DNA of 16,671 nt from Natronohydrobacter sp. (GCA_007123015.1 SKSL01000083.1:1-16671), one strand, 5' to 3'. Positions 1 through 9,006 are shown, counted from the stretch's first letter. Notes: generated from the sequence alone by a model not told the origin. Translations and numbers: made by a program.

Positions 1-504
1 CCGCCTGCACCCGCCCAGTCTGAACCAGAACCGTCTGAACCAGAACCGTCTGAACCGGCCCCGCGTTCAGAGCCCGCAGCGCCGCCCAGCGATGCAATTG
101 CCGAAGCGCTCGCTGCTGCTCTGTCAGAACAGCTCTCTGCCGGGGGGGGCGGCACCCCCGGCCCTGCTGCCAGTACAGGCGGGCTGAGCGCGTCGGAAGC
201 CGACGGGCTGCGTCTGGCAATTCAGGCGTGCTGGAATGTCGGTGTGCTTTCAACCGAAGCCCAGCAAGTGACTGTGACGGTGGCCTTCTCGATGACGCCT
301 TCGGCGCGCCATGAGCAAGGATCGATCCGAATGGTCAGCGCCTCTGGCGGGTCCGATACAGCGGCCAATCAGGCTTTCGAGGCCGCGCGCCGCGCCATCA
401 TCCGCTGCGAAGGCCCGGATGGCTACGGCCTGCCGCCCGAAAAATATGACGCCTGGCGCGATATCGAGATTACATTCAACCCCGAAGGCATGAGGCTCAG
501 ATGA
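1..504 (+). CDS. tolA: TolA, C-terminal part (5' end outside window)
   Basis: Frame 1 is open from the first base to the TGA at 502-504 and gives 167 codons with no start, so the gene begins upstream. TolA is the inner-membrane protein of the Tol-Pal system that reaches across the periplasm to Pal and TolB under TolQR control. The visible part begins with a Pro/Glu/Ala/Ser-rich linker (about the first 65 residues, including two exact SEPEP repeats). A compact C-terminal domain follows, with an 'IQACWNVG' start and a later 'ARRAIIRC' stretch; these two cysteines fit the alphaproteobacterial TolA C-terminal domain. The transmembrane helix and most of the helical domain are not in the window. 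The stop overlaps the tolB start as ATGA, which implies translational coupling. The identification rests on both the domain pattern and the position before tolB and pal, so I am confident. Confidence 0.88.
   Translation, partial: PPAPAQSEPEPSEPEPSEPAPRSEPAAPPSDAIAEALAAALSEQLSAGGGGTPGPAASTGGLSASEADGLRLAIQACWNVGVLSTEAQQVTVTVAFSMTPSARHEQGSIRMVSASGGSDTAANQAFEAARRAIIRCEGPDGYGLPPEKYDAWRDIEITFNPEGMRLR
19..56 (+). repeat. 15-base tandem repeat in the tolA linker
   Basis: The unit tctgaaccagaaccg occurs at 19-33 and 34-48, and a partial third copy follows from 49 to 56. It encodes SEPEP-SEPEP-SEPAP inside the TolA proline-rich linker. A 15-base unit preserves the reading frame, so copy-number change would only lengthen or shorten the linker. 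Confidence 0.8.
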
Positions 505-1823
505 CCCGGTTTTTCGTTTTCCTGACCGCGCTTGCTGCGCTTTTCGTGACCAGCATCGCCCCGATGGCCACCCAGGCGCAGCCCCTGCGCTTGCAGATCA
601 CCGAAGGTGTGATCGAGCCCATGCCCTTCGCTGTTCCCGCCTTCGTGCCGGAAAACAGCGGCGGCAGCCAGTATGGCGACGCGCTTGCGCGCGTGATCGC
701 GGCGAATCTGTCCAATACGGGCCTGTTCCGCGAAGTCCCGCAACAGGCCCATATTGCGCGGATCACCAGTTTTGATGCAGGCGTCAGCTATAGCGACTGG
801 CGCGCCGTCAATGTGCAGGCGCTGATCACCGGGGCCGTGTCGGTGCAGGGCAATCGGATGACAGTGAAATTCCGCCTGTTCGATGTACTGACCGGGCAGC
901 AAGTCGGCGACGGGCTGCAATTTGCCGGCACGACCGACAGTTGGCGGCGCATGGCGCATAAGGTCTCGGATGCGGTTTACAGCCGGATCACGGGTGAAGG
1001 CGGCTATTTCGACAGTCGCGTGGTTTTCATCAGCGAATCCGGGTCGCGCATCAATCGCGTGCGGCGCTTGGCGATCATGGATCAGGATGGCGAGAATGTG
1101 CAATTCCTGACTGATGGCCGCGCCATGGTGATCGGCCCGCGTATCTCGCATACAGGCGAGCGTATTCTCTACACCACCTATGAGACAGGCACACCGCGGC
1201 TTGCACTGATGAACACCCAGACCGGCCAGCGGCAGTTGATCGGTGACATTCCCGGCGCGCAGGTGTTTTCACCACGGTTCACGCCCGATGGCAGCGGGCT
1301 GGTCTTCTCGGCGGCGCGCGGGGGGAATACGGATCTTTATCGCATGTCGCTTTCGTCAGGGCAGATCCAGCAACTGACCTCTTCGCCCTCAATCGCGACC
1401 GGGCCAAGTTTCTCACCTGACGGGCGCATGATCACCTTTGAATCCGACCGCTCTGGCACCAGTCAGATCTATATCATGCCCGCCACGGGCGGCGAGGCGC
1501 GGCGGATCAGCTTCGGTCAGGGCCGCTACAACACCCCTGTCTGGTCGCCGCGCGGTGATCTGATCGCCTTCACCAAATCCCATGCCGGGCGGTTTCATAT
1601 CGGGGTGATGCGCACGGACGGGTCAGAAGAGCGGCTGCTCACAGCCTCGTTCCTTGACGAAAGCCCGACCTGGGCCCCAAATGGCCGCGTCATCATGTTC
1701 ACGCGTGAAGCGCAAGGGGGCGACCCGTCGCTGTTTTCAGTCGATATCACCGGGCGCAACCTGCGCCGCATCCCGACACCCGGACCGGCCTCTGACCCGT
1801 CCTGGGGTCCACTCCGCCCATAA
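501..1823 (+). CDS. tolB: TolB, periplasmic beta-propeller of the Tol-Pal system
   Basis: TolB is a soluble periplasmic protein that binds Pal and, through its N-terminus, TolA; it takes part in outer-membrane constriction during division. The 440-residue length is normal. Residues 1-26 form a signal peptide ending in TQAQA before the mature QPLRLQITEG. The N-terminal domain (about 27-165) is followed by a six-bladed propeller with recognisable TolB-type repeats: 'FSPRFTPDGSGLVFSA', 'GPSFSPDGRMITFESD', 'TPVWSPRGDLIAFT' and 'SPTWAPNGRVIMFT'. The ATG at 501 overlaps the tolA stop by four bases, and pal follows 33 bases after the TAA. Expression is presumably as part of the tol-pal operon, since no promoter is evident inside it. 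The family assignment is firm. Confidence 0.96.
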   Translation: MTRFFVFLTALAALFVTSIAPMATQAQPLRLQITEGVIEPMPFAVPAFVPENSGGSQYGDALARVIAANLSNTGLFREVPQQAHIARITSFDAGVSYSDWRAVNVQALITGAVSVQGNRMTVKFRLFDVLTGQQVGDGLQFAGTTDSWRRMAHKVSDAVYSRITGEGGYFDSRVVFISESGSRINRVRRLAIMDQDGENVQFLTDGRAMVIGPRISHTGERILYTTYETGTPRLALMNTQTGQRQLIGDIPGAQVFSPRFTPDGSGLVFSAARGGNTDLYRMSLSSGQIQQLTSSPSIATGPSFSPDGRMITFESDRSGTSQIYIMPATGGEARRISFGQGRYNTPVWSPRGDLIAFTKSHAGRFHIGVMRTDGSEERLLTASFLDESPTWAPNGRVIMFTREAQGGDPSLFSVDITGRNLRRIPTPGPASDPSWGPLRP

Positions 1824-1856
1824 CTGACAAAAAACCTTCCTGAGGGACATACCAAT

Positions 1857-2393
1857 ATGAACCTGACTTCAAAAGCCTTACTCTTGCTTGCAGGTCTCGC
1901 GCTTGCGGCCTGTAACAACCCTCGCGGCGCTGGCACATTTGGCGGGGGCGTCGCTGATGGCTTCGGCAACAATGATTTCGTCGATGCGGGCATCAGCACG
2001 GGCAATCTGGGCGATCCGAATGATCCGCGTTCCGTGGCACATTTCCAGCAAAGGATCGGTGATCGGGTCTTCTTCACTACCGACAGCACTGCGCTTTCTG
2101 CCGAAGGGCGCGCGACGCTCGAAGCGCAGGCGCGCTGGCTGAACGCCAATCCGCAATTCTCGATCATCATGGAAGGCCATGCTGATGAGCGCGGCACGCG
2201 CGACTACAACATTGCTCTGGGGGAACGTCGCGCCAATGCCGCGATGCAGTTCCTGATCGGCCAGGGGGTCAGCGCAAACCGGATGCGCGTGGTCAGCTAC
2301 GGCAAGGATCGCCCGGTCGAAGCTTGCCCCGAACAGCGGTGTTGGGATGTCAATCGCCGCGCAGTGACGGCCATTGCCGGGGTGACGGGGTAA
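1857..2393 (+). CDS. pal: Pal, peptidoglycan-associated outer-membrane lipoprotein
   Basis: Pal is an outer-membrane lipoprotein that binds diaminopimelate of peptidoglycan non-covalently and is moved by TolB and TolA. Residues 1-18 are a lipoprotein signal with a lipobox LAAC, which places the lipidated cysteine at 19. A flexible Gly/Asn-rich linker runs to about residue 65. The OmpA-like domain (about 66-175) contains the peptidoglycan-binding signature GHADERGTRDYN at 107-118, followed by 'LGERRANA' and 'DVNRRA'. C157 and C162 could form a small disulfide loop. A ribosome binding site (GAGGGA, 1842-1847) precedes the ATG. The length of 178 residues is typical. cpoB starts four bases after the TAA. 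Confidence 0.96.
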   Translation: MNLTSKALLLLAGLALAACNNPRGAGTFGGGVADGFGNNDFVDAGISTGNLGDPNDPRSVAHFQQRIGDRVFFTTDSTALSAEGRATLEAQARWLNANPQFSIIMEGHADERGTRDYNIALGERRANAAMQFLIGQGVSANRMRVVSYGKDRPVEACPEQRCWDVNRRAVTAIAGVTG

Positions 2394-2397
2394 GATC

Positions 2398-3201
2398 ATG
2401 CAGGTGATGCGCGCAGCAAGCTTGAGCTGTCTGATCTGGGCCGGGGCGATGGTCCCGGCACAGGCCGACACAGTGGCGGAAATCCGGTCAGAGCTGAACG
2501 CACTCAGTGGGGTTGTGGCGGATCTGGCGCGGGAATTATCTTCGGGGGAAGCTGCCAGTCAACCGGGCTTTGACGGCACATTGATCGACCGCGTCGAACA
2601 GATCCGCACAGAGCTGGCGCGGTTGACCGGGCGCACCGAAGAGCTGGAATTCCGTATCCGTGGCGTGATCGATGAAGCCTCTAACCGCTTGGGTGATCTG
2701 GAATTTCGTGTGACCGAACTGGAAGGGGGCGACACGAGCGCCCTCAGCCAACGGCCGCTCGGCGGGGAAGCGCAAGACCGCTCGGACCATGCGGCTTCTG
2801 CCGAGACACCGCAACTTGCGGCGGGTGAAGAGGAAGCCTTGCGCAACGCGCGCGCGCGCGCCGAAGACGGGGATAGCGACGGGGCCGCGCAGGCGCTGCA
2901 AGAGTTCCTCGACCTGTTTCCCGGCAGCCCGCTTGCGCCTGAAGCCACGATGCTTCTGGGCGAGATGCATCGTGCACGCGGGGCAGAACCCGAAGCCGCG
3001 CGTGCCTTCCTCAATCTCTACCTCTCTGCCCCTGACGGGGCTTACGCGCCCGGCGCACTCTATGCGCTGGGCGACAGTCTGGGTCGATTGGGTCAGAATG
3101 AGGAAGCTTGCGTGATGTTCGACGAATTGCGCACAAGATTCGGCGGCAGTCCGGAAGCGGTCGAGGCCGAAGGCGCGCGCGCCGCGCTTAACTGTTCTTG
3201 A
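2398..3201 (+). CDS. cpoB: CpoB (YbgF), Tol-Pal-associated coiled-coil/TPR protein
   Basis: CpoB is a periplasmic protein that in E. coli links peptidoglycan synthesis to Tol-Pal-driven outer-membrane constriction. The 267-residue product has a signal peptide ending at AQA (residues 21-23). A helical coiled-coil region follows (about 24-110, with repeated 'RSELNALSGVVADLAREL' and 'EELEFRIRGVIDE'-type heptads), then an acidic linker. Three tetratricopeptide repeats occupy about 146-253 and include the characteristic 'FPGSPLAPEATMLLGEM' and 'YAPGALYALGDSLGRLGQ'. The start could be the ATG at 2398 or the one at 2407; both keep a signal peptide. The TGA overlaps the tilS TTG start. The family is known to be trimeric through its coiled coil; that is not visible here. 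Confidence 0.93.
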   Translation: MQVMRAASLSCLIWAGAMVPAQADTVAEIRSELNALSGVVADLARELSSGEAASQPGFDGTLIDRVEQIRTELARLTGRTEELEFRIRGVIDEASNRLGDLEFRVTELEGGDTSALSQRPLGGEAQDRSDHAASAETPQLAAGEEEALRNARARAEDGDSDGAAQALQEFLDLFPGSPLAPEATMLLGEMHRARGAEPEAARAFLNLYLSAPDGAYAPGALYALGDSLGRLGQNEEACVMFDELRTRFGGSPEAVEAEGARAALNCS

Positions 3202-4430
3202 ACACGGCCACGCTGCCGCAGCGCTTTGCAGAGGCGATGGTTGCGCTTGGCGCACCGGATCGGCTGGGGCTTGCTGTCTCTGGCGGCAGCGATTCTGTCG
3301 CATTGATGCATCTGGCGCATGACTGGGGCGGGGCTGCGCTGCAGGTGGCGACAGTCGATCACGGGTTGCGCCCGGACGCAGCGGCAGAGGCCGCTGATGT
3401 GGCCAGAGCGGCCGCCCAATTGGGGCTGCCCCATGTCACCTTGCGCTGGCAGGGCTGGGACGGACGCGGCAATCTGCAGCAGGGCGCACGCGATGCGCGG
3501 CACAGCTTGTTGCGGGACTGGGCACAAGCCGCAGGGCTGCAGGCCATCGCTCTGGGGCATAGCTGCGACGATCAGGCGGAAACTTTGCTGATGCGGCTGA
3601 AGCGCGGCTCTGGTGTCGATGGACTGGCGGGCATGGAAGCCGCACGAGAAGACGGCAGCATCCGCTGGCTTCGCCCGCTCTTGGGGATGTCGCGCGCGGA
3701 GTTGCGCGCCTGGTTGCGCGGGCGCGATCTGGGCTGGTGCGACGACCCCAGCAATGACGATCCGCGCTTTGACCGCGTCCGGACCCGTCAGGCACTGGCC
3801 GCACTGGGGCTGGACACAAGGCGGCTGGCGCAGACAGCGACCCGGATGGCGGAAGCGCGCGTCGTGCTCGATCAGGCCGCGCGCGATGCAGCGGGCCACT
3901 GCGGTCGGGTGGATCATGGCGATATCGTCTTTGACCGCGCCACGTTTGACAACCTGCCCGCCGATACGCGCCACCGGCTTCTGGCTGCCGCTCTGTGCGA
4001 GATCGCAACGCAGCCCTATCGCCCGCGACTGTCAGCGCTTCAAGCCGCATTGCGCGCAGCGCAGATGACCCTGCACGGATGTCTGGTCACGCGATCGAGC
4101 ACAACGCTGCGCGTGACCCGCGAAGCCAAGGCTGTCCGCCAGACAGTCGCACCCGTCGGCGCGCTTTGGGACCAGCGCTGGCAGATTTATCCCCCAGCCA
4201 ACACAGCCCTGCCCAGGGCGACAGAAATCCGTGCGCTGGGACCTGAGGGTCTGGACGTCTGCAAGGACCGAAGGCACTGGCGCGCGCCGCGCGCTTCACT
4301 TCTGGCAAGCCCGGCCATCTGGCAGGGCGCGCGACTGATTGCCGCACCGCTGGCAGGATTTGCACAGGGTTGGCGAGCGACACCGCGTCGCTGCGTTGGC
4401 ATTCTGGTGAGTTTACCCGTTTCGCATTGA
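3198..4430 (+). CDS. tilS: TilS, tRNA(Ile)-lysidine synthase
   Basis: TilS is a cytoplasmic N-type ATP pyrophosphatase that ligates lysine to C34 of the tRNA-Ile with anticodon CAU. This changes its reading from AUG to AUA and its charging from Met to Ile. The PP-loop SGGSDS lies at residues 28-33, followed by 'VDHGLRPDA' and 'LGHSCDDQAETLLMR', all hallmarks of the family. The 410-residue length fits. The chosen start is the TTG at 3198, which overlaps the cpoB stop as TTGA. The next in-frame start is ATG 3237, which would leave only 14 residues before the PP-loop strand, shorter than usual, so TTG is preferred but not certain. The C-terminal third is variable and weakly conserved, as in other alphaproteobacteria. 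Co-transcription with cpoB is implied by the overlap. Confidence 0.93.
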   Translation: MNTATLPQRFAEAMVALGAPDRLGLAVSGGSDSVALMHLAHDWGGAALQVATVDHGLRPDAAAEAADVARAAAQLGLPHVTLRWQGWDGRGNLQQGARDARHSLLRDWAQAAGLQAIALGHSCDDQAETLLMRLKRGSGVDGLAGMEAAREDGSIRWLRPLLGMSRAELRAWLRGRDLGWCDDPSNDDPRFDRVRTRQALAALGLDTRRLAQTATRMAEARVVLDQAARDAAGHCGRVDHGDIVFDRATFDNLPADTRHRLLAAALCEIATQPYRPRLSALQAALRAAQMTLHGCLVTRSSTTLRVTREAKAVRQTVAPVGALWDQRWQIYPPANTALPRATEIRALGPEGLDVCKDRRHWRAPRASLLASPAIWQGARLIAAPLAGFAQGWRATPRRCVGILVSLPVSH

Positions 4431-4456
4431 ATAAAGCCCCATTTCAGCTATGTATG
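4426..4456 (+). promoter_or_regulatory. Candidate heat-shock (RpoH-type) promoter of ftsH
   Basis: The sequence ATTG (4426-4429), 17 bases, then GCTATGTATG (4447-4456) matches the alphaproteobacterial RpoH consensus CTTG-N17/18-CYTATNTNNG at 3 of 4 and 6 of 7 defined positions, plus the final G, with correct spacing. The same bases also read as a housekeeping promoter, TTGAAT (4427-4432)-16-TATGTA (4449-4454). It overlaps the tilS stop and sits 55 bases before the ftsH start. ftsH is a known RpoH target in many proteobacteria. No transcription start was measured. Confidence 0.5.
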
Positions 4457-4510
4457 AGCAAACGAAGGCGCGTCTGACGTGGCCTGTCCCGATGATAAGA
4501 GGAGACCCCC

Positions 4511-6430
<1,920 letters not shown>

Positions 6431-6450
6431 CCCGATCAGACAAGATCAGA

Positions 6451-6483
6451 CAGCCCCGGACCGCGTCCGGGGCTGTTTCATTT
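6451..6483 (+). terminator. Rho-independent terminator after ftsH
   Basis: A perfect 10-base-pair stem (cagccccgga 6451-6460 with tccggggctg 6466-6475) has a five-base loop CCGCG and is followed by a T-rich run, tttcatttt. It ends the ftsH transcript and lies between convergent genes, so the stem may also limit transcription from the minus strand, although that side has few T residues. Confidence 0.85.
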
Positions 6484-6506
6484 TCGCAACCGCTGCAAGC
6501 GCCAGA

Positions 6507-6905
6507 TCAGTCGAAGCGGATTTCACCCCGGTGGAAGTTTTCCAGAAGCACCTGCCCGTCTTCGAAACGCAGCTCGACCACAATGGACCTGATCGTCCCC
6601 TGCGGGTAGCTGCGATATGGCAGATCTCGGATAGCATTCGGTTGGGTCGTCTCGGGATAACACGGCTCCATCTGCAGAACTGTGTAAGGGGTGGCGGTGT
6701 TCAGACCGTAGCGGATTTCATCAATGCCACAGCGCCAGCTCAGAACATGAGAGAAATAAAGCAGATCGCGCCCTGTGGCCGTGCCCAGACCGACCCAATT
6801 CGCGCGCGTCATTTCAAGGATCGGTTGAACCTCTGCCTGCGTGGTGAAATTCTGGGCCTGTAACGGGGCCGCAGCCAGCACGGCCAGAATGAAGGCTCTT
6901 TTCAT
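6507..6905 (-). CDS. Small secreted protein of unknown function
   Basis: The 132-residue product has a clear signal peptide, MKRAFILAVLAAAPLQAQ, with cleavage likely after LQA (residue 17). I do not recognise a named domain. The mature part has two cysteines (C59 and C82) that could form a disulfide, and a C-terminal stretch with alternating hydrophobic residues ('SIVVELRFEDGQVLLENF') that looks like beta-strands. It is therefore probably a small periplasmic protein. The ATG at 6905-6903 follows the stop of the GntR gene by six bases, and its ribosome binding site AAGGA (6919-6915) lies inside the last GntR codons, so the two are almost certainly co-transcribed and possibly coupled. It resembles short hypothetical proteins that recur in Rhodobacteraceae. 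Function is unknown. Confidence 0.8.
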   Translation of the reverse strand: MKRAFILAVLAAAPLQAQNFTTQAEVQPILEMTRANWVGLGTATGRDLLYFSHVLSWRCGIDEIRYGLNTATPYTVLQMEPCYPETTQPNAIRDLPYRSYPQGTIRSIVVELRFEDGQVLLENFHRGEIRFD

Positions 6906-6911
6906 CTTCGA

Positions 6912-7547
6912 TCATCCTTGCAAGTGGCGCAGTCCCTGCGTCACATCCGTGCGCAATGCCAACCTGAGCGCAGCATCGTCGCCTGCGCGCAACGCCTCAA
7001 GGATCAGCCGGTGATGCGGTGGGGCAGTTGTGCGCCGCAGACGCGTATAGAGTGTGCGCATGGTGGGGCCAAGCTGCAGCCAGACTGTCTCGAGCAACCC
7101 CAGCATCGCCGGACTTTGCGCGCGCAGATAAAGAGTTCTGTGAAATTCCAGATTGGTGCGGATATATTCTACTGGATCCTGACGGTGAATGGCCCGGGCA
7201 TTGGCGTCATTGATCGCTTCCATCCGGTCGATCAGCGCCAGATGCGCCCGCCGCAGCGCACGGCTGGCCAGTTCCGGCTCCATCAGGGCGCGGATCTGCG
7301 CCAGTTCCTCGATCCGGTCATTGGACAATTCCGGCGTGGTCACGCGCCCCGATGCTGAAAGCGTCAAGGCCCCTTCGGCGGTCAGCCGACGCAACGCCTC
7401 ACGCGCAGGCGTCATCGAGACACCATATTGTTTTCCGATCCCGCGCAGGGTCAGCGCCTGACCTGGCATCAATTCGCCATGCATGACCAATTGGCGCAGG
7501 CCGCGATAGACACGGTCATGTGCAGGGGCTTCGGATTGAGACGGCAT
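6912..7547 (-). CDS. GntR-family transcriptional regulator, FCD (FadR) subfamily
   Basis: A DNA-binding repressor or activator whose effector is usually a small carboxylic acid. An N-terminal winged helix-turn-helix (about 11-72 of the 211-residue form) contains 'LTLRGIGKQYGVSMTPAREALRRLTAEGAL', the GntR signature. The C-terminal all-helical FCD domain (about 78-205) contains 'IRALMEPELASRAL' and 'NLEFHRTLY'. H136 and H178/H179 fit metal-ligand positions, while the usual last histidine appears to be an aspartate (about D201). The start is uncertain: ATG 7547 is chosen, with ATG 7568 and GTG 7583 as in-frame alternatives, none with a good ribosome binding site. The palindrome at 7575-7584 would be upstream of the shorter forms, which suits autoregulation. 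The gene is divergent from lldD, making LldR-like control of lactate oxidation a reasonable inference but unproven. Confidence 0.88.
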   Translation of the reverse strand: MPSQSEAPAHDRVYRGLRQLVMHGELMPGQALTLRGIGKQYGVSMTPAREALRRLTAEGALTLSASGRVTTPELSNDRIEELAQIRALMEPELASRALRRAHLALIDRMEAINDANARAIHRQDPVEYIRTNLEFHRTLYLRAQSPAMLGLLETVWLQLGPTMRTLYTRLRRTTAPPHHRLILEALRAGDDAALRLALRTDVTQGLRHLQG

Positions 7548-7574
7548 TCGGATCAGAGCTACGGCCATGACAAA

Positions 7575-7584
7575 TGTGATCACA
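7575..7584. promoter_or_regulatory. Perfect palindrome TGTGATCACA, candidate operator
   Basis: TGTGATCACA reads the same on both strands and sits 28 bases before the preferred GntR start, between the divergent GntR and lldD genes. Its GT...AC core resembles FadR-subfamily operators (loosely TNGTNNNACNA). It also looks like two CRP half-sites with no spacer, which would not be a normal CRP site. Assignment to the adjacent regulator is inferred from position only. Confidence 0.45.
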
Positions 7585-7686
7585 AATGCAGATGCAGGTC
7601 AATGCGCTCTGCCTCGGCAAATGGGCAGGCAGCAGCCGCCCTGTCAACAGGCGCAATGGCACAGGCTTGCATTTCATGGCCAGTCC

Positions 7687-7703
7687 GGTAAGGATTTCTT
7701 ACC
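7687..7703. promoter_or_regulatory. Inverted repeat GGTAAG-N5-CTTACC before lldD
   Basis: Perfect six-base arms GGTAAG (7687-7692) and CTTACC (7698-7703) surround a five-base centre, GATTT. The repeat ends eight bases before the lldD Shine-Dalgarno GGAGG (7712-7716). It could be a second operator for the divergent GntR regulator, or a weak hairpin in the lldD leader. There is no T-run, so it is not a terminator. Confidence 0.4.
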
Positions 7704-7724
7704 AATTCAACGGAGGATCCAACC

Positions 7725-8894
7725 ATGCCGGTCATCACGAATATCGAGGATCTGCGCCGCATCTATGAGCGCCGCACACCCCGCATGTTCTATGACTACG
7801 CGGAATCCGGCAGTTGGACCGAGCAGACATTCCGCGAAAATGTCTCGGACTTTCAGCATATCCGGCTGAAGCAGCGCGTGGCAGTTGATATGACCGGGCG
7901 CAGCACAAAATCCAGCATGATCGGGCAAGAGGTCGCGATGCCCGTGGCCCTCGCCCCGGTTGGCCTGACGGGCATGCAATCGGCGGATGGGGAAATCAAG
8001 GCCGCGCGTGCAGCCGAGAAATTCGGCGTGCCCTTCACGCTTTCGACGCTCTCGATCTGCTCGATCGAAGATGTCGCGCAGCACACCAAGAAACCCTTCT
8101 GGTTTCAGGTCTATACGCTCAAGGATGACGATTTCATGCGCCGCCTGTTCGAGCGCGCGAAAGCGGCGAATTGCTCGGCCATCGTGGTCACGGTCGATCT
8201 GCAAGTGCTGGGACAACGCCATAAGGACCTGAAGAATGGCCTGTCAGCTCCGCCCAAGCTGACCGTCAAATCCGTCCTGAACCTGATGACCAAAGTGCCT
8301 TGGGGCCTCGAGATGATGGCCACTCATCGCCGCACCTTCCGCAATGTGGTGGGCCATGCCAAGGGCGTGACCGACCCGTCATCGCTCGCGACATGGACCG
8401 CCGAAGCCTTCGACCCTGCGCTGGACTGGAAGCGGATCGCGCAATTCAAGGAATGGTGGGGCGGCAAGATGATCGTCAAGGGCATCATGACCCCCGAAGA
8501 CGCGCGCGCCGCCGCCGAGATCGGGGCCGATGCGATTGTCGTCTCGAATCATGGCGGTCGCCAGTTGGACGGCGCCGTGTCCTCGATCCGGATGCTGCCC
8601 TCGATCATCGACGCCGTCGGCGATCAGGTCGAAGTGCATCTCGATAGCGGGATACGCTCTGGCCAGGATGTGCTCAAGGCGCTGGCACTGGGGGCCAAGG
8701 GCACTTATATCGGGCGTGCTTTCACATATGGCCTGGGCGCCATGGGAGAGCCCGGTGTGAAAAAAGCGCTCGAGATCATCCATAAGGAGCTCGACACCAC
8801 CATGGCGCTCTGCGGCGAAACCGATGTCAACCGGCTTGGGCCTCATAACCTCTATGTGCCGCAGGGATTCGGCGATCCGACAGTGCTTCTTTGA
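7725..8894 (+). CDS. lldD: FMN-dependent L-lactate dehydrogenase (alpha-hydroxy-acid oxidising family)
   Basis: The protein oxidises L-lactate (or a related L-2-hydroxy acid) to the keto acid using FMN and passes electrons to the respiratory quinone pool; LldD acts at the inner face of the cytoplasmic membrane. The 389-residue length is typical. The N-terminal FMN-binding region has 'MFYDYAESGSW' and 'PVALAPVGLTGM'. The active-site motif SNHGGRQLDG contains the catalytic base H276 and substrate-binding R279, and 'HLDSGIRSGQDVLKALALGA' binds the FMN phosphate. GGAGG (7712-7716) precedes the ATG. The divergent GntR/FCD gene suggests lactate- or hydroxy-acid-responsive control. Family membership is certain. 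Lactate as the exact substrate is likely, but other alpha-hydroxy-acid oxidases share these motifs. Two hairpins, the second a terminator, follow the stop. Confidence 0.92.
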   Translation: MPVITNIEDLRRIYERRTPRMFYDYAESGSWTEQTFRENVSDFQHIRLKQRVAVDMTGRSTKSSMIGQEVAMPVALAPVGLTGMQSADGEIKAARAAEKFGVPFTLSTLSICSIEDVAQHTKKPFWFQVYTLKDDDFMRRLFERAKAANCSAIVVTVDLQVLGQRHKDLKNGLSAPPKLTVKSVLNLMTKVPWGLEMMATHRRTFRNVVGHAKGVTDPSSLATWTAEAFDPALDWKRIAQFKEWWGGKMIVKGIMTPEDARAAAEIGADAIVVSNHGGRQLDGAVSSIRMLPSIIDAVGDQVEVHLDSGIRSGQDVLKALALGAKGTYIGRAFTYGLGAMGEPGVKKALEIIHKELDTTMALCGETDVNRLGPHNLYVPQGFGDPTVLL

Positions 8895-8900
8895 TTTCAT

Positions 8901-8948
8901 CCTTGTTCAAATATCCTCGGGGGTGAGACCTGCCCGCAGGGCCAGGTC
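8901..8948 (+). repeat. Rhodobacterales-style intergenic repeat with imperfect hairpin
   Basis: The stretch 'ttgttcaaatatcctcgggg' (8904-8923) is a sequence I recall as very frequent between genes in Rhodobacteraceae genomes, commonly next to a G/C-rich stem. Here it is followed by a hairpin with arms gacctgccc (8927-8935) and ggg-c-caggtc (8939-8948, one bulged base). The observation of the hairpin is direct; the claim of genome-wide repetition comes from memory and needs a search. Confidence 0.45.
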
Positions 8949-8950
8949 GA

Positions 8951-8975
8951 GGGGGCGGACAGCCCCCTTTTCTTT
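8951..8975 (+). terminator. Rho-independent terminator after lldD
   Basis: A stem of gggggc (8951-8956) with gccccc (8962-8967), loop GGACA, is followed by the T-rich run ttttcttt (8968-8975). It lies 56 bases after the lldD stop, just before the rplY promoter region. Confidence 0.75.
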
Positions 8976-8996
8976 CCCGCGAATCTGCCCTATAGC
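8968..8996 (+). promoter_or_regulatory. Possible rplY promoter
   Basis: TATAGC at 8991-8996 is a fair -10 element. The only candidate -35 at 17 bases is TTTTCT (8968-8973), which is poor and overlaps the T-run of the terminator. The call rests mostly on the -10 and on the need for a promoter between the terminator and rplY. Confidence 0.3.
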
Positions 8997-9006
8997 ACCC
9001 TCACTC

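Noticed and set aside
4360..4430. A frameshift near the end of tilS, because another frame reads on past the stop.
   Set aside because: The TilS C-terminus is poorly conserved, and the annotated frame ends at a normal length; nothing shows the alternative frame is the original one.
7575..7584. CRP binding site from the TGTGA and TCACA halves.
   Set aside because: CRP sites need about six bases between the halves; here they are adjacent.
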